Origin: Shewanella psychrophila
GTDB taxonomy: Bacteria; Pseudomonadota; Gammaproteobacteria; Enterobacterales; Shewanellaceae
Direction of reading: 5' to 3'
DNA: 64,000 bases
Assembly (NCBI RefSeq): GCF_002005305.1
Contig: NZ_CP014782.1
Location: forward strand, 4,588,001-4,652,000
The position numbers and the translations under genes are program-made. Numbering within the stretch: position 1 is the stretch's first letter; each line of letters begins with the position of its first letter. Positions 45,807 through 54,698 of the stretch are shown piece after piece. The notes under the pieces are model-generated. The model was not told the DNA's origin. It saw only the letters and a list, made by a program, of their open reading frames with translations, and made no database searches.

Positions 45807-47414
45807 CTATGAAGAGATAGCGGCCTTTGGTATAGGCTTACTTGATGCTTCATCTCGAAAGTAATCTTCCAGAAATGCCTCAAAACTTTGGCTAGAGTCG
45901 GCTTCCATCTTAGCTTGCTTAGACAATGAATCTAATGCCGCTTGTCGATATCGAGCGACAACTTGATCAGGCAACTGATATTCACTCAAATCTTTATGGT
46001 ACTGCTTAGCTAAACTCTTAACCCAGTAACCATGATCAATCTGGCTTTGCAACAGGTGTGACATGACTTTGCCTGAAAGGGTTAAATCTGGGTCATTGAC
46101 CGCTGCTAACCAAGTATCTAGCGTCTGACGGTAATGATTTTCTCCTTCACTGTCTAATAGCTCGGCAATCGAGCTCAAAGATGAAAACATCTGCTTCATC
46201 CAATCGGTGAGAGTAACAGACGTGCCATTATTGCTTAGCTCCAGACCCGGCTTACGCCCTTCTAGAATTACTCGATTCAGGTTACTGGCTATTTCGGCTT
46301 CCTGATCTTCATCCGATAACGGTGAATCACTTAATAAACAATAGAGAAGGAACATATCTAAGAAACGCACTTGAGACGCTTCTATGCCTATCGCGCTGTA
46401 CGGGTTGACGTCCAGAGCCCGAACTTCGATATATTCAACTCCAGCTCGCGCCAATGCCTGGGATGGTTTTTCACCATCGAGAGCCACTCGCTTAGCTCGA
46501 ATTGGCGAATAAAATTCATTCTCGATCTGCAGCACATTGGCATTAAGTTGCCTAAATTCACCATCGACTTTAACACCAATCTTCTCAAAATTAGACGAAG
46601 GCATGTTGATGGCATTCTGCATGCCTTCTAGAAACTTATCCAGAGAGTCATAGCTGATACTTAATCTGTCTTGCTCTTTATTTGTGTAACCAAGATCACT
46701 CATTCTCAATGAAGTCGCATAGGGAAGGTAAAGCGTTCCCTTGCCCATCTTCTCAAATTCAATATCTGTCTGCTGATCTTTAATGAACGAACTACACAGG
46801 GCCGGCGAGGCGCCAAAAAGATAAGGCAATACCCAAACCATGCGTCGATAATTACGAATCAGTCCTAGATAAGACTCTGAAATAAAGTCAGTCTTAGAGC
46901 CTTGTTGATCGCTTAAGAGGTACAACTTGTCCCAAAGCGGCTGAGATACAGAGAAGTTAAAATGAACGCCGGAGATTATCTGCATCTGAGCGCCGTACCG
47001 GTAAGTTAACCCCTTACGATATAAGCGCTTCATCTGCCCTGAATTTGAACTACCGTATTGTGCAATCGGGATATCGTTCACATCACCGACATAACAGGGC
47101 ATGCTCACTGGCCATAATCCCTGTTGTTCCAGGTTTTGCACCGTGAATGCGTGGGTATAGGTCAGATCTTCAAGCAAGGCATCGATATCACTGAAAACAG
47201 GAGTGATGAATTCGAGCAGAGATTCACTATAATCTGTGGTGATCCTGGAATGAGTGAGCGCGGCACCAAGTTCTCTAGGATGAGCATCTGTGGCCAGCTG
47301 GCCTGAGTCACTGATTCTTAATGCTTCGCGTTCGATACCGCGTTGCATTCCCTGTAGTGCAGCACGCCCCTCTGAGTCAGAGAGTTGTTCGATCAATGTA
47401 TTGAAAGAGTTCAA
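45807..47414 (-). CDS. gshA: Glutamate-cysteine ligase
   Basis: 535 residues, gamma-proteobacterial GshA class. It begins with TTG (47412-47414), the conserved MNSFNTLIEQLSD start of this family; the next Met is at residue 23, inside the conserved N-terminus (MQRGIEREALR). The active-site region includes GIEREALRISDSG and LEFITPVFSDIDALLEDL. It joins Glu and Cys as the first step to glutathione, which also gates the KefB-like antiporter at 11110-13035. Confidence 0.92.
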   Translation of the reverse strand: MNSFNTLIEQLSDSEGRAALQGMQRGIEREALRISDSGQLATDAHPRELGAALTHSRITTDYSESLLEFITPVFSDIDALLEDLTYTHAFTVQNLEQQGLWPVSMPCYVGDVNDIPIAQYGSSNSGQMKRLYRKGLTYRYGAQMQIISGVHFNFSVSQPLWDKLYLLSDQQGSKTDFISESYLGLIRNYRRMVWVLPYLFGASPALCSSFIKDQQTDIEFEKMGKGTLYLPYATSLRMSDLGYTNKEQDRLSISYDSLDKFLEGMQNAINMPSSNFEKIGVKVDGEFRQLNANVLQIENEFYSPIRAKRVALDGEKPSQALARAGVEYIEVRALDVNPYSAIGIEASQVRFLDMFLLYCLLSDSPLSDEDQEAEIASNLNRVILEGRKPGLELSNNGTSVTLTDWMKQMFSSLSSIAELLDSEGENHYRQTLDTWLAAVNDPDLTLSGKVMSHLLQSQIDHGYWVKSLAKQYHKDLSEYQLPDQVVARYRQAALDSLSKQAKMEADSSQSFEAFLEDYFRDEASSKPIPKAAISS

Positions 47415-47611
47415 TATTTTATTCTCTAATTTTTGTCATCATTTAGGCTTGTCAGGATCAGACCCGTTAACTGTGCATTTTCTTTCATTCGCACAATCGA
47501 CGGTATATAGCTCCCTCAGGCAAGTCATCTTTACTGAGCCATGAAGCGCAGCATCCGCTCTAACAAGATGCCGCAACTTACTACCATTAGATATATGGCC
47601 TAATTCAGCGA

Positions 47612-50452
47612 TTACAACTCTAAATTTTCCACCGGGTAACCGAGTGCTTTAATATCCGCCTCGATTGACGCCTTATCACCCACAATCAATACCACCATGC
47701 TCTTAAGGTCTAACTGTTGACTTGCCAGTTTGTTCAACTCATCTTTGCTGATTGAATTGGTGATCTTAGTCTGTTGCTCGGTGAAGTCTGTATCGAGTTG
47801 ATAACGCTGTATCCGGCGCATAAAACCCGCTTTTTGATAGGGGGTTTCATAATCCAGTGCATTTCCCTGAGAAATTGAGGCTCGCATAAATGCCAACTCT
47901 TCATCAGTCATTCCCGACGTCTTGTACTTGTTTATCTCATTAAAAAACTCCACTAGGGCCAGAGATGTCACATCGGTTCGCACACTTGCCTGAGCTTCAT
48001 AAACCCCCAGCTCAATGCCACCGGCAAAGTAACTACTAGCTCCATAGGTATAACCTTTATCTTCACGTAAGTTAAGGTTTATACGACTATTGAATGCACC
48101 GCCTAAGGGATAATTCATCAGGTAAGATTTAAAATACTCTCCCGTTGCATCATAGGGGAGTGCACGCTTGCCAATTTTAATCACAGATTGAGCGGCGCCA
48201 GGTTTATCTAAAATGTAGATTTTACCCCCTTGGAGTTTAGGTAAACCAGCCAATGTTGGCAGTGGAGTCGCCTCACCTTGCCACTGGCTAAAACCTGCTA
48301 ACTTGCCAAGAATTTGGGATTCACTCAAATTACTCACTGTAATAATTTGCGCATTACCGGCACGATACTGCTTTTGATAGAAGGCTTTAACATCATCTAA
48401 GGTCAATGAAGAGACAGACTCTAAAGTGCCGCTACTGCTCACACCCAAGGGACTATCGCTACCATACATCAAACCATCGAAGGCAGTATTAGCCAAGAAA
48501 TTAGGATCAGACATCATGTGCTGCAAGCTCTGCAACTGCTGCTGCTTCAGTCGATCGAAATCTTCGGCCTTAAACGCCGGTTCAAATAATCGCTCCTGGA
48601 CGATGGCCAGTGTCTCATCGAGTCTTGAGGTTAAACTCGAGACCTTAATATAGCTCTGATAGGCACTTGAACCGAAAGTAACACCACTGCCTAGCATCTC
48701 TAATGCTTGAGCAAGCTCTTCTGAGCTGCGTTTCATACTCGATTCATTGAGCATAGCCGCGGTTAAGCCTGCAAGACCCGCCTCCTCCACTGGCACTAAT
48801 CTATGGCCGCCATTCAGATAGATGATAAGTTCGACCGTGGGTGTCTCTTCACTCTCGGTGCCCATTACCTGGATATTATTAGCCAGCTTACCTGTCCACA
48901 GTTGGGGAACTTGAAGCACAGGTGCTGGTCCCGCCGCCGGCATTATGGTGCGATCGAAAGCTGATACAATTTGTTTATGATCTGCCACCGCTTCTACCGC
49001 TTCGCTGGACACTGTTAGCACTGGAGGCGTAAAAGTATCTTCATGAGCGATAAGTTGCTCTTGTCCCTCGGGAACCACGCTCATAACCACCATAGGTTTA
49101 TTCTTAATATACTTCTCAAATACCCTCATCACATCGGCCTTAGTCACATTGGCATAACGCTTAAGATCAGATGAGATCATGTCGGGGTTACCAGAAAACG
49201 TCTGGTTAAAAGCTAAGGTAGAGACCTTGCCCGATACACTCTGTAAGCCGAAAATAGTCCCGGCTTCAAACTGTACTTTGACCTTTTCCAAGTCGTCATC
49301 GGTAACACCGCGCTGCTCAAACTCGGCAATTGACTCATTCATTCGCTTCTCTATGTCGGCTAAATTGCCTCCTTTGGCAGGGTTAGCCAAGGCGTACATA
49401 GAGAACTGACAAGCCAGCTCCTGACAAGGGTGACTCACGCCAGCTTGAACCGCATAGCCATCTTTGACGAGATTCTTATAAAAGATTGAAGTCTTGCCGC
49501 CACCTAAGATATTAGATAACAGGTCTAAGGCTGCCTCGTCTTGATGACGGGCGTAGACCGTTGGAAAAGCGATACGCAGCAAGGGAAGATGAACCTTATC
49601 TTCCATTGAGATATAGCGGGTCTTATCTAATGTGACTAAAGTCTTCTCGTCAGCCGAAACTTTCGGTCCTGCTGGTATTTCACCAAAATATTTATTCACC
49701 CAAGCTAATGTCTGAAACTCATCGAAATCGCCACCTATTGTAAGGGTGGCATTGTTGGGGCCATACCAGCGCTGGAAGAAGTGTTTCACATCATCGAGAT
49801 TAGCTCGTTCCAGATCATCCGGCCAACCTATAACGGGCCAGGAATATTGATGACCTTGAGAATAGAAAGCTTGATTAAACTTCTCACCCATACGGCCGTA
49901 TGGCTGATTATCGATGCGCTGTGCTCTCTCGTTCTTAACGGTTTCACGCTGAACTTCAAACTTCTCTTCAGTCAAAGCTGGTAAGAAAAATCCCATGCGA
50001 TCGGACTCGAGCCACAGCATCTTTTCTAGCTGGTTACTCGGCACAGTCTCGAAATAGTTTGTTCTGTCGGTATTGGTTGTACCATTAAGCGTACCACCTG
50101 CCTCAGTGACCGTTTTAAAATGTTGCTCGTCACCAACATGCTGTGAGCCCTGAAACATCATGTGCTCAAAAAGGTGAGCAAAACCTGAACGGCCTTCAAC
50201 TTCCCTGGCGGAGCCCACATGATAAGTCACATCCACATGAACTAAAGGATCTGAGCTGTCCTGATGGAGAATGACGGTTAGCCCATTAGCAAGCTGATAC
50301 TTCTTGTAAGGGATCCCTATCCCTGACTCGGCAACCTTAACCGTTTCTAATAGCGTCACTCCCACAGGAAGATTGACTGGTGACTCCTGACTAGCACACC
50401 CCGCTAATGCAGCGGAGATGGCTGCAGCTAATATCCATTTTTTCACTTTCAA
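47612..50452 (-). CDS. M16-family zinc peptidase, lipoprotein
   Basis: 946 residues. The signal ends AAISAALAGCAS, placing the lipidated Cys at 19. The inverted zinc motif HLFEH (93-97) lies in the first of two M16 domains, which run to about 460 and from about 510 to the end. Such dimeric-fold insulinase relatives cleave small unfolded peptides in the periplasm. Family assignment is secure; substrate unknown. Confidence 0.92.
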   Translation of the reverse strand: MKVKKWILAAAISAALAGCASQESPVNLPVGVTLLETVKVAESGIGIPYKKYQLANGLTVILHQDSSDPLVHVDVTYHVGSAREVEGRSGFAHLFEHMMFQGSQHVGDEQHFKTVTEAGGTLNGTTNTDRTNYFETVPSNQLEKMLWLESDRMGFFLPALTEEKFEVQRETVKNERAQRIDNQPYGRMGEKFNQAFYSQGHQYSWPVIGWPDDLERANLDDVKHFFQRWYGPNNATLTIGGDFDEFQTLAWVNKYFGEIPAGPKVSADEKTLVTLDKTRYISMEDKVHLPLLRIAFPTVYARHQDEAALDLLSNILGGGKTSIFYKNLVKDGYAVQAGVSHPCQELACQFSMYALANPAKGGNLADIEKRMNESIAEFEQRGVTDDDLEKVKVQFEAGTIFGLQSVSGKVSTLAFNQTFSGNPDMISSDLKRYANVTKADVMRVFEKYIKNKPMVVMSVVPEGQEQLIAHEDTFTPPVLTVSSEAVEAVADHKQIVSAFDRTIMPAAGPAPVLQVPQLWTGKLANNIQVMGTESEETPTVELIIYLNGGHRLVPVEEAGLAGLTAAMLNESSMKRSSEELAQALEMLGSGVTFGSSAYQSYIKVSSLTSRLDETLAIVQERLFEPAFKAEDFDRLKQQQLQSLQHMMSDPNFLANTAFDGLMYGSDSPLGVSSSGTLESVSSLTLDDVKAFYQKQYRAGNAQIITVSNLSESQILGKLAGFSQWQGEATPLPTLAGLPKLQGGKIYILDKPGAAQSVIKIGKRALPYDATGEYFKSYLMNYPLGGAFNSRINLNLREDKGYTYGASSYFAGGIELGVYEAQASVRTDVTSLALVEFFNEINKYKTSGMTDEELAFMRASISQGNALDYETPYQKAGFMRRIQRYQLDTDFTEQQTKITNSISKDELNKLASQQLDLKSMVVLIVGDKASIEADIKALGYPVENLEL

Positions 50453-50474
50453 ATCCTTAATATCAAATTACCTG

Positions 50475-50720
50475 AAGTAACATTAACCCAATCTTGGGCA
50501 ATCGCCGCGACTAATAATAGGAGAAACACTTTGACTGGTTCATAGCCAATAGGAGTGTTAATCCGGCGACGAATAAAAATTAACCCACTCTGATTACTGG
50601 GTTACAATAAATGCAGTACGACCCCTGCAACTAGTAAAAAAATTAACGCGCATTTCTAATGGGTTACAACCAGTGCAGTGCAAATCCTGCGACTAAAAAA
50701 TAACGCACACTTTTGCCTAT
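50475..50720. repeat. Four degenerate copies of the yqaA 3' end, 62-bp period
   Basis: The last part of the yqaA gene (copy 1 from 50661, read on the minus strand as ...LVAGFALHWL) recurs at 50599 (LLVAGVVLHLL), 50537 and 50475. The period is 62 bp each time. Similarity falls off stepwise away from the gene. Each copy carries its own stop codon. Confidence 0.85.
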
Positions 50721-51086
50721 TAATATCATCAGACTCGATCTGAGCAAGGGAAGTTTCATCCACCCCGCTAATAAACACAATACATCGCCAATGACTGGTG
50801 TCCAAGCTAACAACAAGGCCCAATAGCCATATTTCTCGATGAGAGCGATAGAACGCTTGTATTTTCCTTTAGCCATCTCCTCCGGGCTTCGAGCGAAACG
50901 ACCTAAAGTGCCTAGATAATAACTTGTTATCGATCCTAAAGTATTACCTACGCTGGCAAGAATAACTAAGGCCAGCCAGTTCGAAGTGTCATCATTTAAC
51001 AAGGCGACAAGTAAAACTTCTGATCCACCCGGCAACAAGGTTGCAGCAAGGAACGCCGCACTAAACATCAACCATAACTCTGTCAT
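50664..51086 (-). CDS. yqaA: YqaA-family membrane protein
   Basis: 140 residues, DedA-like SNARE-associated fold. It contains ATLLPGGSEVLLVALL near the N-terminus and GYWALLLAWTPVIGDVLCLL, typical of YqaA, with about four helices. Its C-terminal sequence is repeated downstream in degenerate copies, see 50475-50720. Function in E. coli is uncharacterised. Confidence 0.87.
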   Translation of the reverse strand: MTELWLMFSAAFLAATLLPGGSEVLLVALLNDDTSNWLALVILASVGNTLGSITSYYLGTLGRFARSPEEMAKGKYKRSIALIEKYGYWALLLAWTPVIGDVLCLLAGWMKLPLLRSSLMILIGKSVRYFLVAGFALHWL

Positions 51087-51356
51087 AAATGCTTACCTAA
51101 TGAAAAAACGTAATTTTTTGTTATAAAAAAAGCAGAAATAGACATGTTATCCAATAGTTAAATATTAAAGTTATTAAAACAAACTCTATTATCACAATAA
51201 GTTATAACGAAATCGGTTTGTTTTGCAAGTCACTCTATCTATACAATGAAAAAATCGGATAATAACCTTATCTACTCGGGTGCTTGAACAGTCTCACAAT
51301 ACCGCTCAACGCTTTTTTAAATATTAATAATAAAAAATCATTTGGAAACAGAAAAC

Positions 51357-52613
51357 ATGTGGCAAACCATTAAACAGATCCCCTTTTGGCAAAAAGTCCT
51401 CGCGGGCTTTTTTTTCGGGGCAATGATAGGTGTGATCTTTGGCGAATCCGCCACTGTACTTAAACCTTTAGGCGACCTCTTTATTGGTGCCATCAAGATG
51501 CTCGTCGCACCTTTGGTATTTTGTGCCATCGTTGTCAGCATCACAGCGCTCGGCTCACAGGTGAGCTTAAAGCGCTTAAGTTTTAAAACATTAGCCATGT
51601 TTATGTTTACCGGTACCATAGCTTCCTTGATAGGCTTGACCGTAGGTTCGCTTATCGACATGGGCGGCAGTATGGATCTGGTCGCCACCGAAGTCAGAGA
51701 ACGCCACGTTCCGGGCTTTGCTCAAGTGCTACTCGATATGATCCCGGTCAACCCATTTGCTTCTTTAGCCGAAGGGAAAGTCCTGCAGATTATCGTATTT
51801 GCAGCGCTCATAGGCATTGCAATCAACAAGGTTGGTGAGAAAGCCGAGCCATTGAAACGCACCTTCGAAGCAGGTGCTGAAGTGATGTTTCAACTGACTC
51901 GCATGGTCCTACAGTTGACTCCTATCGGTGTCTTTGGTTTGATGGCCTGGGTCGTAGGTGAATATGGCCTATCTACCTTACTCCCCTTAGGTAAATTTAT
52001 CGCAGCCATCTATATAGCGGCCACGATTCATATCATCTTCGTCTATGGTGGCTTGATTAAGTTTGTCGCTAAACTTAGTCCACTCCAGTTTTTCCGTAAA
52101 GCCATGCCAGCACAAATTGTTGCATTTACCACAGCTTCCAGCTTCGGTACTCTACCCGCCAGCACACGCTGCACTGAATCTATGGGCGTCTCGAAACAAT
52201 ACGGCTCCTTCGTATTACCCCTTGGCGCGACCATGAATATGGATGGTTGTGGCGGTATTTATCCTGCAATTGCAGCCATATTTATCGCACAAATCTACGG
52301 TATTCCATTAGACATGACTGACTACATGCTGATTGCCGTAACTGCAACAGTCGCCTCTGTTGGCACAGCAGGCGTACCAGGTAGTGCCATGGTGATGTTA
52401 TCTGTGACTCTTGGCGTCGTCGGCTTGCCATTAGAAGGCATCGCCTTTATCGCTGCCATCGATCGTATTATCGATATGATTAGAACCAGTACTAACGTGA
52501 CTGGTGATATGATGACCGCTGTGGTGATAGGTAAATCTGAAGGTCAATTAGATGAAGAGCAGTTCTACGCCACAGAAGATGAGCCCCTAAAGCAAGAAGC
52601 TAACACCTGCTAA
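51357..52613 (+). CDS. Dicarboxylate/amino acid:cation symporter (DAACS family)
   Basis: 418 residues from ATG 51357 with GGAAACAG upstream; the TTG at 51342 is not needed. It has the glutamate-transporter fold with the motif AFTTASSFGTLPASTRC, an MNMDGCGGIYPAIAAIF segment and TAGVPGSAMVM; the order matches GltP/DctA-like symporters. Imports glutamate, aspartate or C4-dicarboxylates with Na+ or H+. A strong terminator follows. Confidence 0.9.
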   Translation: MWQTIKQIPFWQKVLAGFFFGAMIGVIFGESATVLKPLGDLFIGAIKMLVAPLVFCAIVVSITALGSQVSLKRLSFKTLAMFMFTGTIASLIGLTVGSLIDMGGSMDLVATEVRERHVPGFAQVLLDMIPVNPFASLAEGKVLQIIVFAALIGIAINKVGEKAEPLKRTFEAGAEVMFQLTRMVLQLTPIGVFGLMAWVVGEYGLSTLLPLGKFIAAIYIAATIHIIFVYGGLIKFVAKLSPLQFFRKAMPAQIVAFTTASSFGTLPASTRCTESMGVSKQYGSFVLPLGATMNMDGCGGIYPAIAAIFIAQIYGIPLDMTDYMLIAVTATVASVGTAGVPGSAMVMLSVTLGVVGLPLEGIAFIAAIDRIIDMIRTSTNVTGDMMTAVVIGKSEGQLDEEQFYATEDEPLKQEANTC

Positions 52614-52624
52614 CCCTCTGTGTT

Positions 52625-52652
52625 AAAACAAGCCGCTATCGCGGCTTGTTTT
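52625..52652. terminator. Bidirectional terminator of the symporter
   Basis: 12-bp perfect stem (52625-52636 / 52641-52652) with a TATC loop and T-run after it. Confidence 0.9.
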
Positions 52653-52751
52653 CGAATAGCCTGTTCAAAATCAGTGGTATAGTATTATACTTACCCCAAC
52701 CTGATACTTAGATTATCTTGATAACCTGACTTCAACACCGAAGGATACACA

Positions 52752-52937
52752 ATGGCAAAAGTCTTTCTGCTCCCTATTTTCCTTTGTCTTTTATGGACAC
52801 TGTTTTTGCATTTCAACGGCGTCCCCATTAAGCAAGGAAAAAAAGGTTTCATCTATATCATAGCCATTAGCGCAACGGTGATCCTCTCCTTGGGGCTGTT
52901 ACTCTGGGTTACTGCCGAGCAAAATATTCGCAATTAA
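52752..52937 (+). CDS. Small two-helix membrane protein
   Basis: 61 residues: two hydrophobic helices (about 3-22, 33-54) split by a basic loop PIKQGKKG. AAGGA lies eight bases before ATG. No family recognised; likely real by its RBS and helical layout. Confidence 0.65.
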   Translation: MAKVFLLPIFLCLLWTLFLHFNGVPIKQGKKGFIYIIAISATVILSLGLLLWVTAEQNIRN

Positions 52938-53095
52938 CTCTCAGCTCCACACACATAGCCATGTCCCATAAGTGCAGCCTTTGCCGCCTCTAAACTTCCA
53001 ATAATCGCTATAGCATAGGGATTCATTGGAAATGTTGCTGCATTTATAGTATAAGCTCCCACAAATCTGCTTTATCGTTAACTCTGGAACAAATC

Positions 53096-53431
53096 ATGTC
53101 AGATAAGTTTTTCTTCAAGGGGCGTAAAACGCCAAAACCTAAACACGAAAGCTACGGCTTTAACACTAAGCGCAGCCAGAAATCTGGCACCGATCAACAC
53201 CCACTGAACTTATCCGTGGTTTCAGATGAGCGTAAGGCAGAGATAGAGGCCATTCTTGAGCAGCATGAGCTAGTAGCAAACATAGAAGTCAATGCCGATA
53301 CTCTTGAAAATATCATCGAACTAGATGGCATCTTGAACAAGCCTATCACGACTCGATTCGAGAAGACTCCTAACAGGAATGACCCTTGCTCCTGTGGTAG
53401 CGGTAAGAAATACAAGAAGTGTTGTGGTTAG
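53096..53431 (+). CDS. SEC-C motif metal-binding protein (PBPRA1643 family)
   Basis: 111 residues: a Lys-rich start KGRKTPKPKHESYGFNTKRS and the C-terminal SEC-C zinc motif NRNDPCSCGSGKKYKKCCG, as in the PBPRA1643 family seen in Shewanella and Vibrio. Function unknown. GGAACA lies ahead of ATG and a terminator follows. Confidence 0.9.
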   Translation: MSDKFFFKGRKTPKPKHESYGFNTKRSQKSGTDQHPLNLSVVSDERKAEIEAILEQHELVANIEVNADTLENIIELDGILNKPITTRFEKTPNRNDPCSCGSGKKYKKCCG

Positions 53432-53460
53432 ATTATTCCATATTAACCATCACGTAATAA

Positions 53461-53498
53461 AATAAAGCCACTGAACTCTCTGAGACAGTGGCTTTATT
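53461..53498. terminator. Terminator of the SEC-C gene
   Basis: 13-bp stem (53461-53473 / 53486-53498) with T-run. It also faces the end of the convergent small gene. Confidence 0.9.
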
Positions 53499-53515
53499 TT
53501 TATCCAATTTTTCTT

Positions 53516-53725
53516 TTAGTCATTGCACAAGTTTTCTGAGATATTATTTAAGTGCATCTCTAGCTCACCTTCCGTTGTAGGCATAGCGTCTAATTCAAAT
53601 GATAACGGACTGCTACCATTAAACATGAATACTGACATTTCTCCATGATCATAGTGAAACCACTTACCGTTAATACACAAATCTGTATAGCAATGGGGTA
53701 ATAATGCTGATGGGTTTAAATTCAT
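53516..53725 (-). CDS. Hypothetical small protein
   Basis: 69 residues, acidic C-terminus, no signal or helix. GAGG lies nine bases before ATG. No family recognised. It lies between the SEC-C gene terminator and the broken PilZ-like gene. Confidence 0.55.
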   Translation of the reverse strand: MNLNPSALLPHCYTDLCINGKWFHYDHGEMSVFMFNGSSPLSFELDAMPTTEGELEMHLNNISENLCND

Positions 53726-53869
53726 GGATGCGCCTCTTTTGTTTTACGACATCTGATGCCGTCAGGTTATCATTCTTAGTCACTTAATTTCAGTTACCGT
53801 GACTTGGATCACCTTTATAAAACCTTATATCGCTAAGAGGCGTATTGATCTGAATCAAGCTAGCTTGAC

Positions 53870-54478
53870 TCAAGGAGCCATGCTTATGCTTCGATACAGG
53901 TCGGCATTACTGCTGCGGTGAAGGTTAAACAGGAATTTCTTAATCAAGTCCTGTCCATGCCCTAAACATGTAAACTTTGCCGCAAAGATATGACTATCTA
54001 CTCTCACAGGCTCTAATTCCAGCTCCACTCGGGTCTTATTCGGCAGACGCAAATTTAGCACTTTGCCAAATAGCTTCTCTCTGGAATAACTGACATCTTG
54101 CATGCTCACAGTTAAACCCGTCGAAGAAAGAGATAGGATATCCCCGAGTAAATTATCAGCTTAATCCCACAGAGACACATCTAGGGGTGTTTTTACCCGC
54201 CAGCTTCTATCACAGCCATTAATATCAATCACCTCCGGCGTACCTAAGTTAGGTTTAAACTCGCCAAATTCATCTAATTCAAGGTGTAATGGGATCCATA
54301 GCTTATACCCCACCCCTTCCGCTAACAGGGTTAAACTTGATTGATTGAGAATCGCAGCTAAACCAGCTGGAATTTGGGTTTTCACAGTGATCGTATGCCG
54401 CTTTACCGGCTCCGGTTCCGATGGTCTTTCAGAAAATAGTTTCTTGAAAAAATCCACTTCATCTGTTGAGAAATCCAT
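53870..54478 (-). pseudogene. PilZ-like gene split by one in-frame TAA
   Basis: Two frames lie in the same phase: residues 1-105 (54161-54478) and a second part ending at 53870 (Met at 54109). The only interruption is the TAA at 54161-54163. Read through, the join is DVSLWD-stop-ADNLLGDILSLSSTGLTV, and the product would be about 202 residues. The region just after the stop has the SLSSTGLTV layout of a PilZ domain, though the usual Asp is Ser. It lies downstream of the histidine kinase on the same strand. Nonsense mutation, recoding or sequencing error are all possible. Confidence 0.7.
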
Positions 54479-54698
54479 ATCTTCTTCGATGTAAAAAATG
54501 GTATTTTGATTATAAAGCCATCAATATTTTGCTTCAATCTCACCATAGCTTTAGCAGAGCTAATTTTATCTGAGTTAATATTTATGTGACCAATATCACC
54601 TAATAGCAGGAACGTTCTCATGCTTTAGTTTACGTCAGACAGAATATAAAACTGATAGAAAATACCTAGCCAAAGATATTTCCACATAAAAAATAATA

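Noticed and set aside
54403..54621. 72-codon minus-strand frame between the PilZ-like gene and the kinase
   Set aside because: It overlaps the PilZ-like N-terminus in another frame and has no ribosome-binding site, although the first 25 residues look protein-like.
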